This document shows, piece after piece, positions 5,664 through 6,959 of a stretch of 6,959 bases of DNA; within the stretch, counting starts at the first letter, position 1; each line of letters begins with the position of its first letter. Position numbers and translations under genes: made by a program. Origin of the DNA: Selenomonadaceae bacterium (GTDB lineage: Bacteria; Bacillota; Negativicutes; Selenomonadales; Selenomonadaceae); NCBI GenBank assembly GCA_017390245.1, contig JAFPCE010000100.1, forward strand, positions 1 to 6,959, read 5' to 3'. A model generated the notes under the pieces. It searched no databases. It was given only the letters and a program-made list of their open reading frames with translations, and was not told where the DNA came from.

Positions 5664-6959
5664 ATGGAAAATTTTTCCGCAATTGTTAATCAGCTGGACT
5701 CTCTTATCTGGAGTATGGCTTTAGTAGGCTTGTGCTTAGGTGCAGGCATTTATCTTTCTATCCGTTTGGGGCTGCCACAGGTAAGGCTCTTAGGTGACAT
5801 GATTGGGCTGCTTTTCGGTGATAAGAAGACAGATCATGGTATTTCTTCCTTCCAGTCCTTTGCTACCACAGTTGGTGCCCGCGTGGGTATGGGCAATATT
5901 GCTGGTGTGGCTACTGCCATTTTCATGGGTGGTCCTGGCTCTGTATTCTGGATGTGGCTCATTACCATTATTGGTGCGGCATCAGCCTTTGTAGAGTCTG
6001 TATTGGGCCAGGCCTATAAAGTGAAAAACTCCAGCGGTGTGTTTATGGGCGGTCCTGCCTTTTATCTGGAGCATGGCCTGAAGTGCAAGCCTTATGCGAA
6101 GCTTTTTGCTTTTCTGGCTGTCCTTGGTCCTGGCTTTTTGCTGCCAGGCGTGCAGTTAAATTCTTTAGTGCTGGTATTTGAGGAAGCCTTTGATGTTAAC
6201 CGCATTGCAGTAGGCCTTATTTGCTGTATCTTTTTGTCAGTTATTATTTTTGGCAGTATCAGGCGTATAGCCAGAGTGGCAGAGATACTGACACCATTTA
6301 TGTGCCTCATATATATCGGTTTTGCTTTTGTGATTATTGGCACCCATCTGGACCAGATCCCAGCGCTTTTCTGCATGATTGTAGAATCTGCCATTGGCAT
6401 GGATCAGCTTTTTGCCGGTATTATAGGTTCTGCCGTTTCCTGGGGTGTTAAGCGTGGTATTTATTCCAATGAAGCAGGCATGGGCTGCGGCGCTATTGTG
6501 TCTGCAGCGGCAGAATGCTCCCATCCTGTTAAGCAGGGCTTGATACAGTCCTTCTCTACCTATGTAGATACCTTGTTTGTAGGTACTGCCAGCGCTATGA
6601 TTATTCTCTTAACAGGCACCTTTGATGTATCTGATGGTGCAGGCGGCTTGCTGGTAAATAATGTTAATGGCTTAGAGTCCGGTATTAAATGGGCACAGTT
6701 TGCCTTAATTAACAGCTTTGGCACTTGGTCAGGCAAGGCACTGGCTATTATCATTGTGCTGTTTGTATTTACTTCTCTTATTGGTTACTGCTATCAGGCA
6801 GAGGCAAATATCCGTTATCTCTTTAAGCGCAATGTTAAGGCCTTAAATGTGGGCCGTTTCGTTTTCGTCCTGGCATCCTTCTTTGGCTGTCTGGTAAATG
6901 CTGAAGCAGTGTGGGCTTTAGGTGATATTGGTTATGGCCTTCTGGGCTGGGCAAATATC
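5664..6959 (+). CDS. Alanine/glycine:cation symporter (AGCS family), 3' end beyond window
   Basis: An open frame of 432 codons starts at the ATG at 5664 and runs off the window without a stop. AGCS members are mostly 450-490 residues, so only the tail is missing. Family motifs seen are TTVGARVGMGNIAGVATAIFMGGPGS at about 69-92 (split here only for naming), FWMW then an ESVLGQ helix at 95-115, MGGPAFYL at 128-135, PGVQLNS at 161-167, and the hallmark GVKRGIYSNEAGMG at 261-274 with HPVKQGL at 287-293. Many hydrophobic segments indicate a polytopic inner-membrane protein of the LeuT-like fold importing alanine or glycine with Na+. The M76 and GMGCGAI positions differ from the usual GTGNI/GVGNI and GMGSAP. 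The ribosome site is not clear-cut (GGGGTGG at 5654-5660, three bases away, or AGAGG at 5647-5651). It has its own promoter and stands apart from dat by a terminator. Confidence 0.9.
   Translation, partial: MENFSAIVNQLDSLIWSMALVGLCLGAGIYLSIRLGLPQVRLLGDMIGLLFGDKKTDHGISSFQSFATTVGARVGMGNIAGVATAIFMGGPGSVFWMWLITIIGAASAFVESVLGQAYKVKNSSGVFMGGPAFYLEHGLKCKPYAKLFAFLAVLGPGFLLPGVQLNSLVLVFEEAFDVNRIAVGLICCIFLSVIIFGSIRRIARVAEILTPFMCLIYIGFAFVIIGTHLDQIPALFCMIVESAIGMDQLFAGIIGSAVSWGVKRGIYSNEAGMGCGAIVSAAAECSHPVKQGLIQSFSTYVDTLFVGTASAMIILLTGTFDVSDGAGGLLVNNVNGLESGIKWAQFALINSFGTWSGKALAIIIVLFVFTSLIGYCYQAEANIRYLFKRNVKALNVGRFVFVLASFFGCLVNAEAVWALGDIGYGLLGWANI

Noticed and set aside
6092..6524. Minus-strand frames of 95-102 codons opposite the symporter
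   Set aside because: They are antisense to a gene with intact AGCS signatures and show no domain or ribosome site.

Overview
The window reads as ordinary, densely packed chromosome from a Firmicutes-type bacterium, most plausibly a diderm one of the class Negativicutes. The reasons are an Hfq tail with the YKHAIST motif just upstream of dut, a Firmicutes-style trimeric dUTPase (YYNNPDNEGH in motif III), low-to-mid GC content, strong Shine-Dalgarno sites and U-tailed hairpin terminators. The taxonomic call is inference and no species is claimed. All genes are on the + strand.

Layout. (1) Bases 1-1964 hold the 3' end of hfq, then dut (dUTPase) and rarA (AAA+ replication-fork ATPase). The dut and rarA genes are one base apart, and the set ends at a hairpin terminator (1979-2024). 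(2) An extended -10 promoter (2026-2053) directly abuts that terminator and starts a second unit: an RluA-family pseudouridine synthase, pepD (Xaa-His dipeptidase, sharing one base with the preceding stop) and a D-amino-acid aminotransferase. This unit ends at a strong 14-bp terminator (5411-5450). (3) A 213-base AT-rich gap (5451-5663) carries a good sigma-A type promoter and a 5'-UTR hairpin next to the ribosome binding site. It leads into a Na+/alanine-glycine symporter of the AGCS family, which runs off the right edge of the window.

How the genes fit together. The first unit combines RNA regulation (Hfq), nucleotide-pool sanitation (Dut) and replication-fork maintenance (RarA). The second and third units hint at an amino-acid theme: PepD frees amino acids from dipeptides, the AGCS carrier would import alanine or glycine, and the aminotransferase would interconvert D-alanine and D-glutamate for peptidoglycan. 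That link is suggested by adjacency and is not proven.

I found no CRISPR array, insertion sequence, phage gene, tRNA or rRNA, and no convincing new multi-gene system. The points most worth a second look are the 5'-UTR hairpin before the symporter, an unusual Cys/His cluster in the aminotransferase, departures from the usual AGCS motifs in the symporter, and skewed GATC and CTGCAG counts.
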